64,000 nucleotides of DNA from Scolanthus callimorphus (taxonomy: Eukaryota > Cnidaria > Anthozoa > Actiniaria > Edwardsiidae): contig CM066915.1 in the NCBI GenBank assembly GCA_033964015.1, positions 11,803,573 through 11,867,572 of the forward strand. The letters are read 5' to 3'. The notes below the pieces were generated by a model that saw only the letters and a list, made by a program, of their open reading frames with translations, had not been told where the DNA came from and ran no database searches. Each line of letters starts with the position of its first letter. Positions within the stretch are counted from its first letter, which is position 1. Of the stretch, positions 1 through 8,915 are shown piece after piece. Position numbers and translations under genes: made by a program.

Positions 1-1448
1 AACACCACTCGAGTGGGTAAAGCAAAACTTATAGATGATAGAGACTTGGAATGACAACAAGTAAAGCTTATATTGAATTTAGTTTGGATACAATTAGTCT
101 AAAAGTTTTTTCAATCCAAAGTCTCTGACATGAGAAATCTTATTTTCCCCATTAATGGTAACCTGCATGGGTTTGGGGAATTTTTTTTCCTGTGAAGCCT
201 TCAAAGATTAAGAATGGCTCTAATTTAAATCTTACTGGGATTAAAAGTCACCTGCTAGAAGTCCCATGTTTCAGTTATATTTAGTACCAGATAGTGACAT
301 TGTATTTGTTGCAGGAAATTTCCAATTTTTGGTGCCTGTATTTTCACTATCCCCCCCTCCCCCCCCACACACACACCCACACACACACACACACTTTTTT
401 TAAATTCCTGGATCGCCTCCTGCAAAATACCAGTCTAGGTTTGAGAAACAGCATGTTAACCACAAAGAGATCATGATGGTAGGCTTCAAGGACCTACCAT
501 GAAAGTGAATGGAAATGGGAATTTCACAATTTTGTGGGGGGTCACACCCAAAACACACACACACAAAAAAACAATCAGATTCAGTGCTCTTTTCTCAAGG
601 TCCCGGATTTCACTCCTGGGTTTTGGCAACATAAGTTCATGGATTTAGGAAATGATCAGCAGACTGATTGGATTTGAGAGTAGAATGGACAAGTCTATTG
701 GAAGAATTCACTGTTACGATGTACATAATGAGTTCTATTTATTCTGATTGTTACACAGAATTTCAGGCAAAGGAAATTTTGTAATTTTAGGCCTCAAGGC
801 AACCAGAAATGCATGACAATTTGTGAATAATTTTTGCAGTCACTGAAAAAAATGTCTTGAAAAACACCCCAAACCCACCAGCTATGCAGACGGGGCATCC
901 AATAGCCAGAATATTCTCAAAAGGGGTTGGCAGGCTCTTTTGTTGCTATTTTACCTATACATTTAGAATTTTTCCCGTACTTTACAGTATTTTTTGCCTG
1001 TGCCCCTAAAGGCTAGTAAGAATATTAATATTATGTCAGTATATAATATACTAAGTTAATCAGGAGCATAATAGTGGAGCCTTTCAATATTTGTTTTTAG
1101 AAAAACAAAAATGAAATACATAAAAAAATGCTTTCCTATCACTATGTTTGCATGCAATTTTATTTTAATAAGATGACCTAAGAAGCATTTATAAATACTG
1201 TAAACTTCAACAGGTTTTTTATGTTATCAAGCTTTGACAAAATCAGATGCAGTTATTGAAGTTATGATATCAGATTACAAAATATATTTTTCTAAACCTT
1301 GATACCTTTTTTCATTTATTATAATCACTCGGAGCTCCGCTTTTAGGCAGTGCCTAAATCTATATATTAAGGTAATAGCATGAATAAGGTAATAGCATGA
1401 ATAGATAATAGCATCCCTTAAAGCTCAATCAATCTGCAGGCTTGAGTT
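1..1448. other. Non-coding stretch with CA microsatellites
   Basis: I see no convincing coding exon here. There is a C-rich run followed by a (CA)n tract at about 349-394 and a shorter (AC)n tract at 551-565. The segment 1335-1366 (key string AGGCAGTGCCTAAAT) recurs inverted at about 60482-60511, so it is part of a dispersed repeat. A 17-base unit containing GGTAATAGCATGAATA is repeated around 1371-1403. Confidence 0.6.
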
Positions 1449-1783
1449 AATGAGAGCGCTCGTAGCTGCTCGACTTGCAGAGTCTGTAACAGCGGAGTAG
1501 AGAAGGTTGTCCTATAGACTGATTCTACAACTGTGTTGCACTGGATTCAACAGATCAGTTCTACAATAGCTACAAAGCGTTTGTAGGTAACCGAGGGTCT
1601 AAAATTCACACTGTCATGAGTAACCTGGATGATAACACTGGGGGCGGGCACGGTGAGCTGGAGATACGTGCCAACAGAGGTTAACCCCGCGGATGATATA
1701 ACGCGCGGACAGTGCGCAGCTGATCTTAACCCAGGTTTTCGCTACCAAGACGGCCCAGAGTTCCTGCGAGAGTCAAAGCACTT
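1449..1783 (+). pseudogene. BEL/Pao RNase H domain remnant
   Basis: The translation shows ALVAARLAESVTAE, then TDSTTVLHWIQQ in another frame, then VGNRGSKIHTVMSNLDDNT, then the signature SWRYVPTEVNPADDITRG. This order (WTDS..VL.WI, W..VP...NPAD..TRG) is typical of RNase H of BEL/Pao retroelements, which degrades the RNA strand during reverse transcription. At least three frame changes and two stops break it, so it cannot make an intact protein. It is contiguous with the integrase remnant downstream. Confidence 0.8.
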
Positions 1784-2127
1784 GTGGCCAGAGAACAAAG
1801 TCGGAATGTATGAAGAAGATGATGACAAGAGTGTAAGAGAAGTGGGTTGGAGCTGTCCAAGAAGACGATCAGGGGCCGGTTCCTGAAAGGTTGGATAAAG
1901 TTATCCACGGATAAAAGTTATCTGTTGTATAGGTTTTGTTCAGGATTTATCCAATGTGGCCAGAGAACAAAGTCGGAATGTATGAAGAAGATGATGACAA
2001 GAGTGTAAGAGAAGTGGATTGGAGCTGTCCAAGAAGACGATCAGGGGCCGGTTCCTGAAAGGTTGGACAAAGTTATCCACGGATAAAAGTTATCTGTTGT
2101 ATAGGTTTTGTTCAGGATTTATCCAAT
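1784..2127 (+). repeat. 172-bp direct tandem duplication
   Basis: Copy 1 (1784-1955) and copy 2 (1956-2127) are almost identical, both beginning GTGGCCAGAGAACAAAG. The unit joins the end of the RNase H region to the left two thirds of the MITE at 2044-2179. The duplication therefore arose after that MITE inserted, leaving a headless half MITE in copy 1 (from 1872) and a complete one in copy 2. Confidence 0.9.
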
Positions 2128-2179
2128 GGATAAGCGTTTATCCACTGATAACTCTTAACTGGCCTTCGGAACCGGTCCC
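2044..2179. mobile_element. Small MITE with GGGGCCGGTTCC inverted ends
   Basis: The 136-bp segment starts GGGGCCGGTTCC and ends GGAACCGGTCCC, an 11 of 12 match as inverted repeats. The inside is rich in the string TTATCCA in both orientations. It splits the retroelement reading frame between the RNase H and the linker region. The target duplication is not clear, because CAGG-like bases on both sides overlap the ends. I do not recognise the superfamily. Confidence 0.65.
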
Positions 2180-2189
2180 AGGTGTTTGA

Positions 2190-3457
2190 ATGGACGAAGT
2201 ACTCATCTCTAAACAAGCTACGAAGAGTCGCAGGTCCGTCGCAGTTGACGTACTGCGATTTGTGAATAATACGAGAGAGAAGACGTGTTTGTTAGGAGGG
2301 TTGAGCGTGGCCGAGTTGACACAGGCGCAAGATTACCTAGTGCGAAAGGCGGAAGAAGAATCGTTTGACGAGGAGCAATTGTGTCTAGGAAATGGATGGC
2401 AGCGAGATCCCCAAGCAGAGCAGATTGAAATCGCTTGATCCTAGACTCAAAAATGGGTTCCTAGTTGTGGGTGGAAGACTAGACAGAGCGCAACTGTTAC
2501 CATACAAGACACGATATCGAGGAGTTCTTTGTTCTCGTCATCCATTGCTGAGTTGCTGATTGAAGAGAATCTACTATCATCCACCCACAGAACACTTGTT
2601 GAATCTAATTCGGCAGGAATACTGGATTATTCACGGTCGCCAAGCAGTGCGAAGTATGAAGTTTAAGTGTATTTGCTGTTGTCGTCAGACTGTTAAACCT
2701 GAACAGCAGCACATGGCAAATCTACCTGACTGCAGGCTAGAAGTATGTACTCTGTTCGGGAATACGGGTGTCGACTTTCTCGGTCCAATAATAGTGAAGG
2801 AACGGCGTTCTGAAGTTAAAATGCACGGTTGTTTATTCGTACGTATGGGTACACGAGCATGTCGATCACTTTATTATGGCACTCAAGAGGTTTATAGCGC
2901 GGAGAGGACGCCCAAAGAAACTGCTTAGTGACAACGGAACTAGTTTCGTTGGCGCGGATAATGAGTTGGAGAAGTGTATTCAAGAACTTGATCAGGAAAG
3001 AGTTAAGAACTTTTGCGCGCCAAAGAAGATTCAATGGCATTTCAATCCGCCAGGTGCCCCACACTTCGGGGGAGCCTGGGAGAGGTTACTACAATGCACC
3101 AAGAAGACGCTGAAAGCTGTGATGAAGAATAGAGTTGTGTCTAAAGAAGCCCTGAGAACGGCACTAGTGGAGACTGAGGGTATACTCAACAGTCGTCCGA
3201 TAACTCACGTTTCTAACGATGCGGATGATGTAGAGGCCTTAACACCAAATCACTTTCTTCTTTTGCGAGCGAATCCAAATTTAGAAGACGAAGATGTTAG
3301 CGACAGAGAGTTCAATTCTACGAAGATCTGGAGGCAATCACAAGCGTTAGCTAATTTCTTCTGGAGAAGGTTCTCCAAAGAATATTTGCCGAGTCTGACG
3401 GAGCGTAAGAAGTGCAACAAGAAAATAAAGTGCGGGAGGAAGATATCGTGCTTTTAG
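2190..3457 (+). pseudogene. BEL/Pao linker and integrase remnant
   Basis: The pieces at 2190-2438, 2440-2750 and 2876-3457 give a linker, an HHCC-like zinc region (HPPTEHLLNLIRQEYWI, later CICC) and the catalytic core with SDNGTSFVGADNELE and HFGGAWERLL. The integrase inserts the cDNA copy into the genome. The segment around 2860-2875 is deleted between GCLFVRMGTRA and MALKRFIARRGRPKK, and that region would normally carry the first catalytic Asp. The second Asp (in SDNG) and the Glu (in GGAWE) are present. The C-terminal part ends LLRANPNLEDE, typical of BEL, then frays near 3430. Confidence 0.85.
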
Positions 3458-3540
3458 AGGAGCCGAGTCAACAGCAGCCTTGTCGAAGCCACTACACATC
3501 ACTGAAGCTCAATTTCAATATATAGTGTGCTTGAAAAGCC

Positions 3541-3804
3541 TAAAATAAAACTTGCCGCTTGTTTGTGAATTGATCGTCTTTGAATTTGATTTTACTTGTG
3601 TTCAGTTTTGGGCTGCTGAAAATTTGTTGACAGGTTTGGGAAAATTGCAACCAGCTTTTGCATTTGTATCACAATAAAAAATAAGCATATCAAAATTTTA
3701 CAATAAATGAAAAAAAGGTTTTGTATGTCAAGATTAGCTCCTTCACTGTATTTTGTCACAGAAAATGCGCGCTCGCAATCATTTTCCCCAATTTTTCGTA
3801 TAAT
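3541..3804. other. Spacer between BEL remnant and LINE tail
   Basis: An AT-rich segment with no recognisable exon. It may include untranslated 3' sequence of the BEL element, but no LTR could be identified. Confidence 0.4.
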
Positions 3805-4029
3805 GATGCCCTTACCACGGCGCAATTAGAGTCACTTTCTGATAGGAGACCTAGGGCATGCAGGGAGTTCATCAAACAGCTATCAGATAGCAACACAGTA
3901 CATAGGTTAGTTAAAGAGAGAATTCAACCATATTCTGGTCATTACAATCTCCGTGGCCCTCACACATCAAGACCTGCAACACCGACAGATTCAGGGATTT
4001 CGTCACGAACAGTTATGCTGGGGAAATAG
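3805..4029 (+). pseudogene. C-terminal tail of a LINE (non-LTR) ORF2
   Basis: The translation reads ALTTAQLESLSDRRPRACR, then LVKERIQPYSGHYNLRG, and ends at TAG 4027. A motif of the form L..L..RR...C..F followed by YNLR is what I know from the extreme C-terminus of L2/CR1-like LINE reverse transcriptases in cnidarians, downstream of the polymerase domain. Only this tail is present, which fits the usual 5' truncation of LINE copies. An A-run (4062-4070) follows shortly after the stop. The clade is not certain. Confidence 0.6.
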
Positions 4030-4069
4030 CTAGGGACTAAGACTCATGATTTCAAAAGAGGAAAAAAAA

Positions 4070-4275
4070 ACAATGTAATTGTATGTTTATTAGCAAAGCT
4101 ATTTACAGAAAGTGATTGTAACTATTGTGTGATTCAGATTAAAGAGGCTTTGGGACTTTGCCCTCAGCCATTTTTATCCCAACAGTGTGTCTGACTTTTC
4201 CTGGCCCTGTAAATCGAGCTCAAAAGATGCAACTTTCCGACTTCAATGATTTAAAGGAAGGAAGAAAATATAAAT
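4070..4275. repeat. Segmental repeat copy 1 (empty site)
   Basis: The segment from AAAGCTATTTACAG to GATTTAAAGGAAGGAAG (about 4094-4268) recurs at 4592-4753 plus 6406-6430. Copy 1 has a single TTAA (4251-4254) exactly where the second copy carries the 1652-bp fold-back element, so it records the pre-insertion sequence. The flanking string AACAATGTAATTGTATG occurs at 4070 and again at 6428. Confidence 0.9.
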
Positions 4276-4591
4276 AAAATATTTGCAACCGCGAATAGGA
4301 TTTTTATATTTTTTCCTTCCGGTCTAGTGTCATATATCATTTGCCCTTGATTGAACTTGACACTTCACGTGTCACCTATTATATAACAGTGGGCCTAGGG
4401 CGTCCAATTAATTGAGCCCCCTATAAGAGAATTGGGGGCGTAGCAAGGTTTCAGTTATAGCTTTGGAAGCGAAGCCACGCTTTCTTCCTTGCCCCGCCTC
4501 CTCCCCTTGCCGTGCCACTGTTAGGTAATTAAGTAGATAGTTTTAGTCTCGACGCCCTGGCGTTTGGATGCCCTCACCTTTGCAGGGCCTT
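4276..4591. other. Spacer between the two segmental copies
   Basis: Non-coding. It contains CTTGACACTTCACGTGTC at about 4355 and C-rich stretches around 4490-4510. I see no gene. Confidence 0.5.
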
Positions 4592-4753
4592 GTAAAGCTA
4601 TTTACAGAAAGTGATTGTAACTGTTGTGTGATTCCGATTAAAGAGGCTTTGGGACCTTGCCCTCAGCCTTTTTTATCCCAACAGTGTGTCCGACTTTTCC
4701 TGGCCCTGTAAATCGAGCTCAAGAGATGCAACTTTCCGTCTTCAATGATTTAA
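4592..4753. repeat. Segmental repeat copy 2 (occupied site)
   Basis: Nearly identical to 4094-4254 with a few substitutions. It ends in TTAA at 4750-4753, immediately followed by the fold-back element. The repeat resumes after the element at 6406. Confidence 0.9.
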
Positions 4754-6405
4754 GGTGGCTCCCAGTATTTATTGCAGAAATAGACTTCAACTTCTAGCGT
4801 ATGTTTGACTCTGAAAAAATCTTCCGATTTCCATAATTGTTCTCACAGAGCTTAAGCAACCTCTGCACTACCAAATGGTGTAGTTCATTTGATATATTAA
4901 GCTCGTCTGTTAAGGATATTTTAAATTTTCCAAAGGAGGTGTTTTTAGAATAATTGGTATAACTTGAAAATTCGACCGTGAATGATCTTATTACCAGCTA
5001 AAATCGCATCCATAGTAACAAGGGTTTACTCAGAGAAATGCCCAGGTCAGCTTTTCCCATGCGATTTAAGTTGTAAACGATGTAATAATTTTACTTCTAA
5101 AAATGTCTTATTCCGCTTCTGTTTAGTGTGCCGAGCGCGGATATCAGAAAAGTAGGGAAGCTCTTCAGTATTATATCGGCTAATGTTCGCATTTAATTAT
5201 ATAAAAGAGAAAATAGAATCGAGTATCTACAGAAAGCGATATTTAATAAACAAATGAGACCAACGTCTTGTCCAGAATGTGATGTTGCTATAATATTCAA
5301 TTCGAGCTCGAAATACCTAAATTGCTGGAATTGTTTCGCAAGTTTCTTTCGTGAGAGGTAGAGTACAACCAACTGAGAAGACTTTGGACTTTGGGCAAGT
5401 TTGGGCTCGTCTTTCCAATACTATGTTGAGAAACACTATCCACAAGGAGTCAGTATTTCGTCGCTCCAACACAACGCCAAGAAAACCCATATGTTTATGA
5501 ACTCAGCGTTCTCGTCTCAGTGCACATGGTGCTAAATACTTCACGTGCGACGCTTTCTCGACCCGCGGGATCGCGGAACAGCTACCGGTATAGCTTGTCT
5601 TACTTCGGGACTCGGAAGCGTCGCACGTGAAGAATTTAGCGAAGTGCACTGAGGCGAGAACACTGCGCTCATAACATGTGGGTTTTCTTGGCGTTGTGTT
5701 GGAGCAACGAAACACTGACTCCTTTTGGATAATGTTTCTCAACATAGTATTGGAAAGACGAGCCCAAACTTGGTAAGTCTTCTCAGTTAGTTGAACTCTA
5801 CCTCATACGAAAGAAACTTATGAAACAATTCCAGCAATTTAGTTATTTCGAGCTCGAATTGAATATTATAGCAACAGCACATTCTGGACAAGAAGCTGCT
5901 CTCATTCGTTTATTAAATACCGCTTTCTGTAGATACTCGATTCTATTTTCTCTTTTATATAATTAAGAGTGAACATTAGCCGATATAATCCTGAAGAGCT
6001 CCCCTACTTTTCTGATATCCGCGCTCGGCACACTAAACAGAAGCGGAATAAGACATTTTTAGAGGTAAAATTACTACATCGTTTACAACTTAAATCGCAT
6101 GGGAAAAGCTGACCTGGGCATTTCTCTGAGTAAACCCTTATTACTATAGATGCGATTTTAGCTGGTAATAAGATCATTCACGGTCGAATTTTCAAGTTAT
6201 ACCAATTATTCTAAAACACCTCCTTTGGAAAATTTAAAATATCCCAAACAGACGAGCTTAATATATCAAATGAACTACACCATTTGGTAGTGCAGAGGTT
6301 GCTTTAGCTCTGTGAGAACAATTATGGAAATCGGAAGATTTTTTCAGGGCCAAACATACGCTAGAAGTTGAGGTCTATTTCTACAATAAATACTCGGGAG
6401 CCACC
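4754..6405. mobile_element. 1652-bp palindromic fold-back element, TTAA target duplication
   Basis: The element starts GGTGGCTCCCAGTATTTA and ends TAAATACTCGGGAGCCACC. The two halves are near-perfect inverted copies along their whole length (about 800 bp each), meeting around a loop of about 57 bp at 5558-5614. TTAA lies directly on both sides (4750-4753 and 6406-6409), and the paralogous empty site at 4251 has one TTAA, so the target duplication is directly shown. TTAA targets are known for piggyBac and Kolobok types. No transposase is encoded, so it must be non-autonomous. The short open frames inside are by-products of the palindrome. Confidence 0.92.
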
Positions 6406-6409
6406 TTAA

Positions 6410-6457
6410 AGGAAGGAAGAAAATGTAAACAATGTAATTGTATGTTTATTAGCCTAT
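6410..6457. other. Short end of segmental copy 2
   Basis: This continues the segmental repeat (AGGAAGGAAGAAAATGTAAA) and then the AACAATGTAATTG string also found at 4070. Confidence 0.7.
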
Positions 6458-7032
6458 TACGTATTTAAGAGCAAATGTCTGAGCAAAATTTGAATTTTGC
6501 GGACACAAATCAAATCCTAACCCACCCTCATATTCATTCCATAGAGAGGTTTACATGAGGTTAGAAACGTTTTGATATTTATTTTTTCAAAAACCGCTGG
6601 ATTTTTTATTTATTCGAGAAAATCGATTTTGCCACCACGGCAGCGGGAAAACACCACCGATTTCGCGTGTTACGTTTTTTTTTTCTCCTGGCAAATCCCG
6701 ATTGCTGTAAAATTGCTAGATTCCAACAGACAAAGAGTTGTTTTGACATATTACTGAAAATTAGCTGGGGTTTTTGATGGAGTGATTCATAACAACTAGT
6801 TAATTGAATTTTCACCTGATTACGGTTTTATTTGACATTTATGAGGCTCAGGTTTCACGCTCAAATGATAGAAATCAGTAAATAATTCGCTCTTTCTCTG
6901 CCCCTTTCAAACACAAACGCAGATCTTACCTTAATAATTGTTCTCTACGTCGTCTAACTTGTTACTGGCCAATAAAAACTGACAAAACGTTTCATTTTGA
7001 GAGGTCGGCTTGCATCCGCATGACGAGATACA
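6458..7032 (+). repeat. Dispersed repeat, copy 1
   Basis: This segment matches 58385-59157 on the opposite strand. Shared landmarks include ACCACGGCAGCGGGAAAACA, TCTCCTGGCAAATCCCGATT and the border string ATCCGCATGACGAGATAC. No open frame is shared, so I take it to be a non-autonomous repeat of unknown class. The far copy carries an extra ~210 bp near 58750-58965. Confidence 0.85.
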
Positions 7033-7308
7033 TGACGAGATTTGGAGCACCTACTCGCGCCAGTGTGCAATGTATATTGTTTTCTCTCCTTACCTTTACG
7101 TTTCGCGCTACGCTGTGTTTTTTAATATTATTTCTAGGTTCGTCCAAAGATAGTGCGTTTTTGTTTCTGCCAGGCACAACTAATCTAATAAATTCTTATT
7201 CGCGCTAAATTAAATCCGCGAAGACGAAAGGCAAAAAGTGGTAATCAAGTTATGTATGCTCAAAATAAAATTCCATTACAACAGAACAGAAGACAGAATG
7301 AGCTATTA
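7033..7308. other. Spacer before the CIDE-N/PHD transposon
   Basis: No exon or repeat recognised. The sequence is AT-rich and leads to CTATTAA, where the inverted repeat of the transposon begins. Confidence 0.5.
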
Positions 7309-7826
7309 AGAGAGGTTTGCACTAACGATCACCTGAAGGTTGCAAAATAATTTTTTTCAAATCTCTCAAAATTGGCTCATCAAAAGGGTTTTGGTCACAG
7401 CCTCGAATGATATAAGTTTTAGATCTATCGGATTTTTATTTTGGTCAAATTGCACGAACATCGAAAATTTGCCCAAGTTCCGGTTTTAGAGCGTGATTTT
7501 ACCGTTCCCACAAAACGACTAAAATACCTAAATTTCCAGCTCGTGGTGGCAAACAAATTTCAGAACCCAAAAGCAGACATAATTTCGAACATATGGAGTT
7601 GTTTTGTATTATCGTAAGATAAATAAAGAATATTTTACAGATATTTTAATGTTTTACATTTTTCCCCTTGTTTCACAAGGCCCAAGTTCGATGGGCTATT
7701 TCGCCAAGGTTACATGGAAAACTAGATAAATAATTATACAACGGTGAAGAGTAATACCCCTTATTTATGCATGTATCAATGTAAAGACGGAGAGAGGGGG
7801 GGTCGGGCTGAGGAGGGGCATTTGAG
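7309..7826 (+). repeat. Left terminal inverted repeat of the large transposon
   Basis: About 518 bp matching the right end in inverse orientation with scattered mismatches. Landmarks are CAAAAGGGTTTTGGTCACAG at about 7381, CCCCTTGTTTCACAAGG at about 7664 and GGGGGGGTCGGGCTGAGG at about 7796. The match stops near GGGGCATTTGA. Confidence 0.9.
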
Positions 7827-8915
7827 CACCTCCGCTATCCCCACTCTGGGGAATTTGACTACGAATTTTGCCTCACCGTGCGGACATTTGAATATGCCTG
7901 TGCAGGGGACTGGGGCCATTTGAATTTTGTCGCGCGGACCCTGGGCTCTAAACTCGTGTTCAAGGACTTGAGTGTTGAATGAGAGGTCTGTCAAGCAAGT
8001 CAAGATTTCAGGTAATCGTATGCAAAATTTTTTCTATTTACCTCAATACCGCTGTAATTAAAATAGCCATTGTATGTATATGTTCTTTGAAGAGTATTTT
8101 CGCTCATTTTGAATGATTCCGAAGCCCGTTTCGTACTTCAAGTAGCCGTGTTTGTGCCATGATTTTATCGATTGTTTCTTCTAGTACTGCAGGCTTCGCA
8201 GGATAGCGAAAACCCGTCTGAAGTTGTCATAATATTTGTAGGAAATATTTTATTTTTAAAAGAGAAATAAAACTTACTTACTCTGTGTTATATTGCTGTA
8301 CATCTTGTGTTAATTTTCTTGTGATTTGGGAGCTTTCTTGGCTGCTAATATATGCTTGATCGTCCGATCGGACTTCTCTCCCATGGGCCAAGAGTCTGAT
8401 CGAACGATGGTCATGGAAAAAGCTCCCAAATCACAAGAAATGTTAAGCACAAGGTCTGTACAGCAATGTACACAGAGTAAGTAAATTTTATTTCTCTTAT
8501 ATAACAAAACATTTCTTACAAATTATGATAATTTCATACGGGTTTTCATGTGAGGCCTGTGTTTCGAGGGCAAAAATTAACGTGTGGATTTTTTTACAGA
8601 TTAACCAAAAAAAAACTGTCTAATTATTGCATAATACTGAAGAACCTCAATTAATATTGTCAGATGAAATGTATATCCAGGATAATGTGTGCAACTTTTA
8701 TCGAGTGGGATTGAACTGGATCTGATTACAAGTTTAAACCCTTTGACTCAGAAACTGCTTCTTTATGGTTTTTGCAAGTCTAGTGTTTTAATAGCACTTC
8801 TTGCCTAGGGGAGATTTAGAAAATAGTTTGATAAAGTGTAATTACTGCTTCAGTTCTGAAAAAGCCTTAAAATTTGTACAATCTTCCTCATTTGCCATTT
8901 GATATCTTGTTGCAG
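7827..8915. other. 5' region of the CIDE-N gene, first exon not located
   Basis: The coding exon at 8916 starts with two bases of a split codon, so an upstream exon carrying the start must exist. I could not place it with confidence. One candidate, ATGAGAGGTCTG near 7978 ending at a good donor CAG/GTAATC (8012), has the wrong phase. A 340-bp palindromic element sits at 8208-8547. CAAATTGG-type AT-rich sequence fills the rest. Confidence 0.4.
8208..8547. mobile_element. 340-bp fold-back MITE
   Basis: The sequence is an imperfect palindrome: GAAAACCCGTCTGAAG at the left pairs with CATACGGGTTTTC at the right, and ACTTACTCTGTG with CACAGAGTAAGT. The arms meet near CTCTCCCATGGGCCAAGAG (about 8378-8396). 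No coding capacity. It lies upstream of the CIDE-N exon inside the large transposon. Confidence 0.8.

Larger units (their letters stand above)
1449..3540 (+). mobile_element. Degenerate BEL/Pao LTR retrotransposon fragment (RNase H to integrase)
   Basis: Translated pieces in several frames follow the order expected of the 3' half of BEL/Pao pol: RNase H-like (1449-1780), a linker containing LLGGLSVAELTQAQDYLVRK (2190-2440), an integrase zinc-binding region (2440-2740) and the integrase core with SDNGTSF and FGGAWERLL (2745-3457). The frame changes several times and stops occur, for example TAG at 1498 and 1513. The LTRs are not recognisable, and the 5' part (gag, protease, RT) is absent from the window. 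The element is interrupted by a MITE at 2044-2179 and a 172-bp duplication. The family call is strong; the start and end are approximate. Confidence 0.85.

Noticed and set aside
3592..3825. 77-codon minus frame
   Set aside because: No motif; overlaps the LINE tail border on the other strand.
5503..5745. 80-codon minus frame in the palindromic element
   Set aside because: It lies across the palindrome centre and has no recognisable motif; chance frame.
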